This document shows positions 53,522-64,000 of a DNA stretch of 64,000 bases, piece by piece. The translations under genes and the position numbers were made by a program. This stretch comes from Diphasiastrum complanatum (lineage: Eukaryota > Streptophyta > Lycopodiopsida > Lycopodiales > Lycopodiaceae), in NCBI GenBank assembly GCA_029204225.1, contig CM055095.1:45249446-45313445 (forward strand), read 5' to 3'. The notes beneath the pieces are model-generated. The model had not been told where the DNA came from, searched no databases, and saw nothing but the letters and a program-made list of their open reading frames with translations. Within the stretch, counting starts at the first letter, position 1. Every line of letters begins with the position of its first letter.

Positions 53522-56210
53522 ATCGGATATCTTCGTCTGCAAGGTTTAACATTGGCATGTCAGAGAAACAACTCTATCAAGAAATGAAACCAACATACCA
53601 GGAGTCAACCAACATGCTATAAAAGGTTAGCTTATCACCTGCAATGCGCTCGTAATGGTCGGAAGTCTACTGGCGAGACGTGCGTTGGTGCTACAGAACA
53701 CCAACCGCTCCAACTGACTCGCTGACAACCGGTTTCTTCTCCTCGTGTGAATGAGTGCCCATGTGCTCCAATTACGCTCACACACGGAGGCAGCACAATC
53801 CTGTGGTGCGTGCATTGAAATACTTCAGCACATTGTCTTCAACGAAACACAACAATGGAGGATAAAATGAGATGCATACCTGAGAAAGGACACGCAATGC
53901 AAGACGCTGTATAGATGGGTATGTGCTACCGAACATGGTCCACCAGGTAATGGGTAGCTGCCTCCTCTCTGGATCCTGAGCAGCCGGGTGGCCGAATGCG
54001 CCCATGCCAAACGAAATGCAGCGAGCTCCTCCATGAGCCTGATAGGATCCAAACCTATGTGTGGACCCACCCTGTGAATGTACTGAAGCCAATCGGCCTC
54101 GAGCTACCTATCTGCGATCTATGTCGGAGAGAGGAAGAGGGGATGCAGCATGTGTGGTGTGCAACGCTGTGGATACTCCTGTGGAAGTAGTTCCACCGTG
54201 TCTCCCAGATGAACTTCAGCTCTGTCATCCTGCAGGTGAGAGGCATGTGGTTTAGGGCATTACGAAAAAACGTAACATCGACATAAAAACAAACTAGCAA
54301 ACACTGAAAAGATAAAGAACAATTACAACACTGTACCGCTTACCTCTCTGGCTGCAAGATGGGCAGCTGCAGGAACTGTCCAATCTGGTCCATGAGCTCA
54401 TATACCAGTCCAAGTGTCGACCCCTCGCTGTCAGCCATGCGGAGCACAATGTAAAGTGGTCGAAGCAGTCCTGACAATGTCTGTGCATCCCTCCAAAACT
54501 GGTCTCTCCTCACCGTGGAAGAAAAGTGCTCCCCATCCTCAGTGCGCGGAAATGTACTGGCACACCAAAGATCACTGGCAACCATCTGTAGAAGCTGCGC
54601 CCTGCACCTGATCAGACGGTTGATGACCACCAAGTCGAATGCAAAGCGTGTGGGGGCTGGCTTACGAAGGTCTAGATGGCTGAACACCCGGAACATGGCA
54701 AGAACACGCCTGATTTTGTCACCAGGAAGAGGGCCTCACGGACGATGGCTCTAACCCAGGGAAGTGCACCTATGTCCCCCATCAGAAGGTCTATGCCGTG
54801 CGCGGCACAGGGGGTATGAACAATGTGAGGGAACTCGGCCTCTAGCAGTACACCCGTCTGAATGCAGTTCGTGGCATTGTCCGTCACCACTGTGACGACA
54901 TGCTATGGGCCTATGGATAGGATGGAAGACCTGATGACATCAAACATGAACTCTGCAGATATGACTCTCCCCCCCCCTGCTGCAATCCACTGCCCTCAAA
55001 AACTGTGCCCATGCAGCTGGAGACCAGTATGTTGAGGATCGGCCTCCTCCTGACATCAGTCCAGCCATCGGACATGATGCTGCAACCGTAAGTGGCCCAG
55101 TGGCGACGTAGAGGCTCCATCTCTCTAGACAGTGATTATCCCTCAGCATGTGTGTGCGGACAACCTCTGAACTAGGGACTCTCTAGCTAGAGCTGACAGA
55201 CTGTGCAAGGCAGAAGGCCCTTCTGAAGGGCTCGGAGTCGGTGATGGCAAATGGAAGGTTCAGCTCATAAATCAGGCTGGCCACGGCCTGTGTGGCCTCT
55301 CTATCCATGTGCGGCTGATGCGCACCCTGAATGCTCTGCTGCCTAAGAACTCTCCCAGCTGGGCGACGGGTAGCGGACCTCCAGCACGGTGCACCAAACG
55401 TGACGGGAATGGATGATGACGCGACAGCCTGGGCACTAGTGGATGCATCAGCTGTAGACGTGGAATGGGGTGGGATGCACTGGCCGGGATGGGTGCAGCA
55501 GCTTAAGTGGGGTACACTGGTGGAGGGTGGACATCTGGCATGGGATACGAAAACTGCTGGGTAGGGTGGTCATCTGGATGTGAAGGGAGGGAGGAAGGGA
55601 TCTCCTCAACATCCTGGAAGGCCTCGGCACTGGCATCCGAAGCCTGCTCCTGCTCGGGAGGCGGAGAGTCCATGAGAAAGTCGTAAACTGGGGGAGTGCG
55701 AGCAACAGTAGGTGGTGGTGGAACCACAGTGGCAACTGGCGGACGTGGTGGGACAGGATCCACCGGAATGGGTGCAGATGGGGGTGCGTGAGGCGGAATT
55801 GTCTGAGAGGGACGAGGGGCAAAGGGACTGGACGAGGATGCACTCCCTCTCCTCATGCGTGCTAGCCAAGCAGGCAGCAACTCGGGGTCAACCACGTAAG
55901 GAGCGGTGCAAAACCGAAGAACACCCTCCGAAATGGTGTTCTTCCCCGCCACAAGACGTGGCCCGTAGGTATCCAAAAGTCGCTGCCTGACGGGAACGGA
56001 CATGCTGGCACAGGGGGCAACATTCAGTGTGCCACCATCTCTCGCGCGTGCGCCGAGTAGGTGACCTTTAAGGCGAGTGAGGGTGGCAACGAACTCTGTC
56101 AGGCAATATCGACAGCGCACTATCCTTGCACCGGACTTGTTAGACTTGTCGGGAACCCGCCTGACAATGTCCACCTCATCCCACAGATCGGCAAGGTTGG
56201 AATGCACCAT
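53522..56210 (-). pseudogene. Family I BED-DUF659-hAT transposase, copy I-F
   Basis: Exons: 56210-54344, 54229-53880, 53800-53639, and a 15-base stub of exon 4 at 53536. Intact BED (LWDEVDIV, RCRYC, LTRLKGHL) and linker run uninterrupted to 55503. TAA at 55503 ends the first open part; then GWTDVRRRP, VVTDNATN and LDLRKPAPTRF are readable. It shares with I-C the loss of two bases in MGTQF, CAG to TAG after SIGP, and the deletion at the VTFVTKKR hairpin. Exon 4 (acidic, Pro-rich, AT-hook) is gone. Confidence 0.8.
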
Positions 56211-56590
56211 CTCTGTAGAAAGGACTGGGGAAAGAAGGCAGAGATCTCTGTGGGTGCGATAGGAGTCAGAAGGCTTGAAAAAACCACAATAAAGGCCGAA
56301 ATAGCAATAGCAGGGGAGGACGCGATCAGTGCAATGCGAAGACAGCCGGGAGGGCGCGGACAGTAGGGCGATGGGCGGGCGACGGGCAGGGAGAGAGATG
56401 AAGCGAGGGGGGGGGATTAGGTTAAAAAAAAATACAGTAATATATTAAATATTAAAAAATATTATATACTAAAAAATAATATATAGTGGTACCGCGGATC
56501 AGTATGGATCCGCGGTACCACACTGGATCTGCGGTACCACACTAGATCCGCGGTACCGGGATCCGCGGATCCTGGTACCGCTGGATCTAT

Positions 56591-56605
56591 GATATATATA
56601 TATAT
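56591..56605. repeat. (TA)n microsatellite
   Basis: Short TA tract outside the left end of I-F. Confidence 0.9.
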
Positions 56606-56639
56606 TTGTTTTGCGAAAATAACACGGGAAATTTCATCA

Positions 56640-58290
56640 TGTAGTTAATAAAAAGAAAAGAGACTCTCTAACAAGAGATGGTCAAAAACTTATAGACTCC
56701 CTTTTCTCTTCCTCCTCTCTTTTTTGGAAAATCTTTTCTAAGAAATCTTCCTTACTTTCACCTATTGATATTGACTCTCGGGTGGATTATGCTACTCGCT
56801 TATACACTACAGATGCCCCCCCTATCCCTATCACTCGACCCGCTACATTCTCTCTTTTTACCTCTGACCAAGTTGAATCCGCAATTTGTAAAGCCCAACC
56901 CCATAAAGCGAAAGACGTCGACTCACTTAACTCGGACTTCCTCAAACCTGTCTCCCAACTTCTCTCTCCTTACATTGCCCACACTTTTAACATGGTTGTT
57001 ACCTCTGGCTTTCCCACCAATTGGTGCACGAATCTTCTCCATCCCATTTTCAAGGCTAGTGATCCAATGACCTTTTCGCCCTACTGCTCTATCTCGCCTG
57101 CGTTAAGGGGCATGCTGCCTTGGTACATATGGAGAGAGTGTGTACTAGTTACCATATTCATGATCCTGCTACTAGAGACCACCTTTTCTCTACAGTGGTC
57201 TCACCAATGGCTATGCACTCGGCAAAGATTTCGTGCCCAGGGATATCTCAGGGTACCTGGAGAGACATCACTCGCCTACAGATCACCATGTTAGGGAGGA
57301 TGATTCATGCGAAGCCATCATTTCCTCATGAGATTCTTTTAGCGGAGTTCGCCTCACTCCCCATGGTGGTAGAGGCTCTGTTTCAGATCGTTACCTTTCT
57401 ACATCGACTTGAGACCATGGATACTCACAGATACGTGATGGCAGCGCTTACTTCTTCTCAGACTATAGCTGGACAGCAGGCTAGATCTTCTTGGTATGGT
57501 GATGTAGTGGCTTTCTTTCAGTCATGGGGCTTCTCGATACTGGATCTCCCACAAGGAACTAATACATTTATCAGACAATAGCTGTAACGTAGATACTGTC
57601 ACATAGTATGGGATCGTCCTGATCAGGAGAGAGTCAAGCTTACCTTTTATGGCGCACATATCTTACGCAGAGACAATTTGGGACTTCCTATTAGACCTTT
57701 ATATCCATCTCTTCCTCTTTCTTTTGGGCTCCGATACAGATTGGCAAAGTTACGAGTCTCTTCACATCAGCTTGCTATTGAGACAGGCAGATATTCAGGC
57801 ATTTTGAGAGAGCGTCGGATATGCCAGGTATGCACATTGGGTGTAGTGGAGGATGAGTTCATTTTATCTTCACATGCCCTACATACTATGAGATACGTGG
57901 CCGATATCATTGTTTATATCGGGACACCCCCATTACCCTCCATACCTTTTTGGAGTATCAGGATCCCAGATGTGTCGGCCTTTTACTACGAGAGATGCTC
58001 GTGTTGAGAGCCTCTTTGCTACCATCGGAGAGTATTACTGATTCTGGCCAGCATTTCATTACTAGCTTCTTTCAGAAGTGGGAGCGCAATGACCTATCAG
58101 ATGATGAGGCGGTCATATCGGTGAGGGCGAAGGCCCAACGTGCTCAGCGACTACCTCTTGCCAGATCTACACGAGCCTCTAGAGCTACTAGAGCTCCTCG
58201 ACCACAGATCACAGCTTCTATGGATATCAGGCATTTTTTCGAGTTTCTTACTTTTACTTTCCTCAGTAGAGCAGGTGGTTAAGCTCTTGC
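56640..58290 (+). pseudogene. LINE ORF2 relic with catalytic core deleted
   Basis: Plus-strand pieces of a non-LTR element ORF2: early RT (VDYATRLYTTDAPP, FTSDQVESAICKAQPHK, FLKPVSQLLSPYI) to about 57110. Then a jump near 57210 over the YADD region to the post-RT part (LQITMLGRMIHAKPS, PHEILLAEFA), matching LLQTTMLARMIRAKSS and PHEILLAEFA at 62.9 kb. Next comes LRVSSHQLAIETGR at about 57750, then a Cys-containing tail (RICQVC) and LLLREMLVLRASLL near 57990. Frames change at least three times. Dead. Confidence 0.8.
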
Positions 58291-58489
58291 ACCTCTACCC
58301 TCTTCAGAGCTGGAGTCTAAGCTCTTGTATATTTGCTCTTATATGCTTTTTATGATTCTATATTGGAGAGATTTCTTTATTGTCTTTTCCACTTAGACTA
58401 GCGATTTTTTATGTTGTCTGTCCTACAAGATATGTACTTATTTATTCTGTCTTATGTGCCCTTAAGCACCCAACAAACATTAATACAAT

Positions 58490-58960
58490 TTCTTCTTCTT
58501 CTTCTTCTTCTGCTTCTCTTAATGTTCGAGTCAGAGGTATTACGAACTCCCATGATGTTGTTGGTGAAGCTAAAAAGTTTCTTGAAGAGAGTCTTCCACA
58601 CCACCACAAAGATATGGATACTGCATGGCGGCCTAAGAGAGATCTAGGTACTCTTGTTAACGCTTTGCATCTGCCCTTGGTCATCATGCAGCGCTAGGGA
58701 AGAGATCTACACTGCGGGGCACCACGATATACCTGGATGAAGACCTTACTTTCATTCAGGTTCAAGAACGGAAGAAAGCAAAACAGGAGGCTCTCATTCG
58801 TTTCGTAGATATCAAACCCTGCTGCTATTAGGAAATCTTTGCATGTGACATTGTTGATTGCTAAAGGCAAAACTGTTTTTTCTTTCAGGTTTGAAATCTC
58901 AAAGGGGCATGCATGCATAACACTGATCCACTTCTCTGCCTACCCTAAAAATATCCATAG
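58490..58960 (+). pseudogene. LINE ORF1 C-terminal relic
   Basis: Plus-strand block with LNVRVRGITNSHDVVGEAKK and FLEESLPHHHKDMDTAW, open to 58697, then in other frames GTTIYLDEDLTFIQVQERKK near 58720-58780. Matches the block at 1640-1830. Follows an ORF2 relic on the same strand, so two LINE pieces are in tandem. Confidence 0.6.
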
Positions 58961-58977
58961 ATTCCTATCATGGAATG

Positions 58978-59075
58978 GCATCAACCCTAAACCCTAACAT
59001 AATCTTTGCTATCGTTAAATTGTGGGACGGTTCACAAAATGGCATCAACCCTAAACCCTAAACCCTAACGAGTGG
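58978..59075. repeat. Interstitial telomere-like CCCTAAA repeats
   Basis: ATCAACCCTAAACCCTAA at 58978 and three CCCTAAA units at 59045-59070, within a short repeated context (AATGGCATCAACCCTAAACC). Confidence 0.8.
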
Positions 59076-59303
59076 CATGGTTCACTACAGCCACTGAATT
59101 AAAAGCTTTCTTGCCTAACCTAACAAATGGCACAATTTAATATAGAAAAAACTTTTTTGCCTGCACTAACGAGATTTCAAAGCATAAATTTAAGGGATAT
59201 TCTATTGAGAGAGAGAGAGAGAGAGAGATTTCTATCGACGCATAAATTTAAAGACGCATTTCTATCTCCGAGTCCCGCGCTACCCTAAGAGAGAGAGAGA
59301 GCC

Positions 59304-59690
59304 ATGGATCGTCGCCAACGCCACTCTCAGCAACCGTGCGAGCCAACGAACAGCGAAATAGGGCAAAGACTACGGCGCCAAAGAGAGCGTGAGGAGTGGG
59401 AGTCGAACGCTAGGGCCTTCAAAGAAGAAACCAACCAAGAGATGACAAGAATGGCGTTCGAGGGCAGCCACCTAAGAGGAGAAGAGCTAGCAGCGGCGAT
59501 GGCAGATTATTCTCGCCGATTGAAAGAGTGGGTGGATGAGATGATACGACTTGGCGATGCGGATACTCCAGAAACTGAGTATCCGGCTCCTCCTACTGTC
59601 CCTGGTCGTGCATCTCGTGACGTAGAGCCTCCTAATGATGGGGCGGGGCAGAGCGGCACAAGCCAGAATGAATCTGTCGGATCCTCATAG
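59304..59690 (+). CDS. ORFB-like small charged protein
   Basis: Uninterrupted 128-codon frame with ATG at 59304 behind a GA tract. The product is hydrophilic and Arg/Glu/Gln-rich (RLRRQREREEWESNARAF, YSRRLKEWVDEMIRLG) with a Pro/Ser/Gly-rich C-terminus. Direct residue similarity to family I ORFB is weak, but the 300 bases after it (59691-59990) match the ORFB tail: GCCGTATGTGGC three times (about 59717, 59770, 59868), TTTTGATACATCT, AATTAATATAC and TTTTTTGTGCAACACGTG. It is therefore probably ORFB of a third, diverged family. The next recognisable element sequence downstream is a family II-like right end (60420-60676). Confidence 0.5.
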   Translation: MDRRQRHSQQPCEPTNSEIGQRLRRQREREEWESNARAFKEETNQEMTRMAFEGSHLRGEELAAAMADYSRRLKEWVDEMIRLGDADTPETEYPAPPTVPGRASRDVEPPNDGAGQSGTSQNESVGSS

Positions 59691-59990
59691 GCATGTTAAG
59701 ACTAAATGAGGTCCAGCCGTATGTGGCAGCCTCTTTCTATGTGATTATCAACACTAAATGAGGCCCAACCGTATGTGGCAGACTCTGATCTGTCTATGTA
59801 TGAACCCATTTGTAAGTACTATCGGCGGCATATAGTTAGACAGTAGTTTTAAAACAGACCCAGCCGTATGTGGCAAGATACGTAATGTTTTTTTGATACA
59901 TCTCTTAAATTAATATACAGTATGCTTTTTTGTGCAACACGTGTTTGTTTTTGTGAAATGCGATCTCTGTATGGACACGCAAAGGGATGA
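59691..59990 (+). other. ORFB-type 3' tail with three GCCGTATGTGGC motifs
   Basis: Homologous to the tails in I-A, I-B and I-F. Kept more clearly than the coding part, which suggests a functional non-coding element. Confidence 0.55.
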
Positions 59991-60419
59991 TCTCTGTATC
60001 CTTAGACAACGTTCCTTAGACAACGCCCTCATGAACTTAAGGCGACTTTGGACAGGAAATTGGAATTAGATGAATCATACTCATGTAGAAAGAGTTTGAG
60101 GATGATACAGATTGGAATCCTGAAAGCCAAGAAGAGTTGAGTATCTAATATCATCAGATGATAAAGCTCATACAAAAATTTGTTCTCGTCTAGAAACTAG
60201 TTCACATGGGAAAGCAAGAAAGCATATCACGGATATGCCTGACACAAATGCTTGCTCTTCTTGCCAGGTTAGATGTTAACTCTTCTGATATGTTCTTTCA
60301 AACAGGTCTTGGTTTGTTGCCCTCCTATCAATGAGAAATGCTGCACTTATTATTTTACACTAGGACATCTTGTTGTCTCTCATATCATCTGGTCCTAAAC
60401 CCTAAACCATTGAACGTAT
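59991..60419. other. Unassigned; weak exon-like segment
   Basis: A plus-strand reading at 60100-60255 (DDTDWNPESQEEL, then after a shift TDMPDTNACSSC) ends at a CAG/GTTAGA donor-like site. One frameshift, no identifiable family. Telomere-like CCCTAAA at 60395-60408. Confidence 0.25.
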
Positions 60420-60676
60420 TTTTTTGTGTTTGCAGATTTTTTTGGTACCTTTTTCATCTTTTTTAATAGGAGGGGGCAGGTATGTGCCAGATACCCCCTC
60501 AAAATTAATTCCGAGGGGGGTAGGGGGAGGAAAATTATTTTTAATTGTTTTTGGGCATGTGGGAGCGAGCGGGGAGGGGCTGGTATTTTTTTTTTTTTTG
60601 AAAAAAAACATGCGTCTGGGTGGACACGTCCCACGCCCAGCGTCCGAACGCGCGTCCGCATCCACCCCATTCATCT
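60420..60676 (+). mobile_element. Diverged family II right terminus
   Basis: Follows the order of the family II right block: AGGAGGGGGCAGGTATGTGC, an ATTAATTCC word, A/T run, CGTCCGAACGCGCGTCCGCA, then a TA tract at 60677-60692. Too diverged to be family II proper. Confidence 0.6.
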
Positions 60677-60692
60677 TTGATATATATATATC

Positions 60693-61369
60693 ACACAGTT
60701 GCATGCATACGGGCCAAATCATGTTCCGAGAATTCCGTCGCCAGCAGCGCCCCTGCTGCTCCCGGCGCCAACGGCGCCGGCGCCGCTCCCGGCTCCACTG
60801 TGACTAGAATCCAGCCGGCGCCAAGTTCCTATGGCTGAAAATCTTTGATCGGTTCTAGGGAGTCCAGAGAGCTCAGATCGATGTGCAATCACCTCACACA
60901 ATCTAGGTTTTTTGGAACATGCCAAAAAAAAAATTTAGTATTCTTGGAGATTTTAGAGTTTTTTCAATTACTTTATGAGTTTGTAAAAAGTACTTTAGTT
61001 TTCTAAAAAATGATTTTTTGAAATTTTTTTTGTTTTTTTTTCTGGTGGTATGTAGGTCAAAAATCAAACAAATAAATAAATGAGTGTTTTGAACAACGAA
61101 ATGCTATCCAGAACGTTGACGATCCAAATCACAAGTGCAGCAAATCATTATCCATTGCGGATGTCATGTCCAAAGCTCAAACTATAAGAAAATCAAAGCC
61201 AAGATAAAGTTATTCTCTATATATTGTCAACAAACAAAAAGCTTTGAATCAGGTTATAGAAGTGTTTACCTTGGAAAACAATACAAACTTGATATGCTAT
61301 TATTGAAAAGGTAGAAGTGGCATTGTTGTATGTAAAAAAAAAAGCTTTCAATAACATAACACAACGTAC
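60693..61369. other. Unassigned; possible intron of the glucosyltransferase gene
   Basis: GC-rich GGCGCCGGCGCCG stretch at 60760-60790, then AT-rich sequence. No exon continuing the sterol-glucosyltransferase reading was found. Confidence 0.35.
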
Positions 61370-61472
61370 CATCGCCAGTAAAGCCCCAACCTTTGACAAT
61401 TATTCCTCTTTGTTGCGTTTTTTCTAATGCTTTGATGATTATATCCATCATACGCTTGGGGTCTTCAATGGG
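61370..61472 (-). CDS. UGT80: Exon of a UGT80-type sterol 3-beta-glucosyltransferase
   Basis: Minus-strand 103-base exon between acceptor TTTTTGTAG and donor GTACGT. It encodes PIEDPKRMMDIIIKALEKT then QQRGIIVKGWG, closely following the conserved block of plant UDP-glucose:sterol glucosyltransferases just after the IGFGSMP motif (P-V/I-x-D/E-P-x-x-M-x-x-I-I, Q-R-G-I-I-x-K-G-W-G). These enzymes glucosylate membrane sterols at the 3-hydroxyl using UDP-glucose. The end reads GFTGDG where GGLGN is usual, and neither the preceding IGFGSM exon nor the following DFVYLLDN-type exon was found nearby. It may be a gene with long repeat-filled introns or an exon fragment. Recognition is from memory of the family. 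Confidence 0.7.
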
Positions 61473-61577
61473 CTACAAAAATGAGTCGGTACACAATCAT
61501 CAACAGTAAGAGAAAGTGTTATACCTGTCATTCTACCAAACATCTTTTATTGCAATAATTACCCATACACAGTCATG

Positions 61578-64000
<2,423 letters not shown>

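Larger units (their letters stand above)
52162..56592 (-). mobile_element. Family I transposon copy I-F
   Basis: Right tip at 52162 with a small deletion into the subterminal repeats, subterminal array (52215-52450), GTGAGAG array, ORFB, tail, then a deletion near 53521 that removes nearly all of exon 4, exons 3-1, and left end to 56592 with a TA tract outside. Confidence 0.8.

Noticed and set aside
60424-60807. 127-codon open frame on the plus strand
   Set aside because: Spans a family II-like terminus and a TA tract; no domain, and the frame crosses an element boundary.

Overview
This window looks like nuclear DNA of a land plant with a repeat-rich genome, perhaps a fern or lycophyte, but the species cannot be fixed from sequence alone. 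The evidence is: TTTAGGG-type telomere-like stretches, a chromodomain Ty3/Gypsy element primed by initiator tRNA-Met (TGGTATCAGAGC), plant-type DUF659/hAT transposases with GT-AG introns, and one exon that reads as a UGT80-type sterol glucosyltransferase. I see no complete host gene. Almost all of 3.6-60.7 kb is transposable elements inserted in, beside or inside one another.

The dominant content is two related DNA-transposon families, here called family I and family II. Both encode a BED zinc finger, DUF659 and hAT-type transposase with a long C-terminal tail that carries AT-hook motifs. Both abut (TA)n microsatellites at most of their ends, with full copies, deletion derivatives and MITE-size pieces strung together by TA tracts. 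Family I ends are packed with GGTACC/GGATCC palindromes, and family II ends with GGACGCG repeats. Family I also carries a second, convergent gene (ORFB), a small highly charged protein, followed by a 3' tail with repeats of a near-palindrome GCCGTATGTGGC. Family I copies: I-A 4252-10617 (+, most complete), I-B 17148-27430 (-), I-C 27481-32563 (+), I-D 47052-47892 (-), I-E 48420-52045 (-), I-F 52162-56592 (-). Family II copies: II-A 11370-17130 (+), II-B 32628-36632 (-), II-C 37149-39502 (+). Every transposase copy is broken, but different copies keep different parts, so the ancestral architecture can be read by comparison.

Retrotransposons: a young Ty3/Gypsy chromovirus (17380-23952) sits inside I-B with matching 358-bp LTRs and a GGACT target duplication; a 365-bp tandem duplication over RNase H breaks its pol frame. 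A second Gypsy family forms a tail-to-tail inverted pair at 39571-45340, and a related 3' piece lies inside II-A (12645-14190). LINE relics (ORF1 and ORF2) lie at 0.6-2.4 kb (-), 56.6-58.9 kb (+) and 61.7-64.0 kb (-, the best preserved).

Possible host sequence: a membrane-segment exon at 3346-3425 (-) and the sterol-glucosyltransferase exon at 61370-61472 (-). The LINE at 61.7-64.0 kb would lie in an intron or upstream of the latter. A stand-alone ORFB-like gene (59304-59690) with an ORFB-type tail precedes a family II-like terminus at 60.42-60.68 kb.
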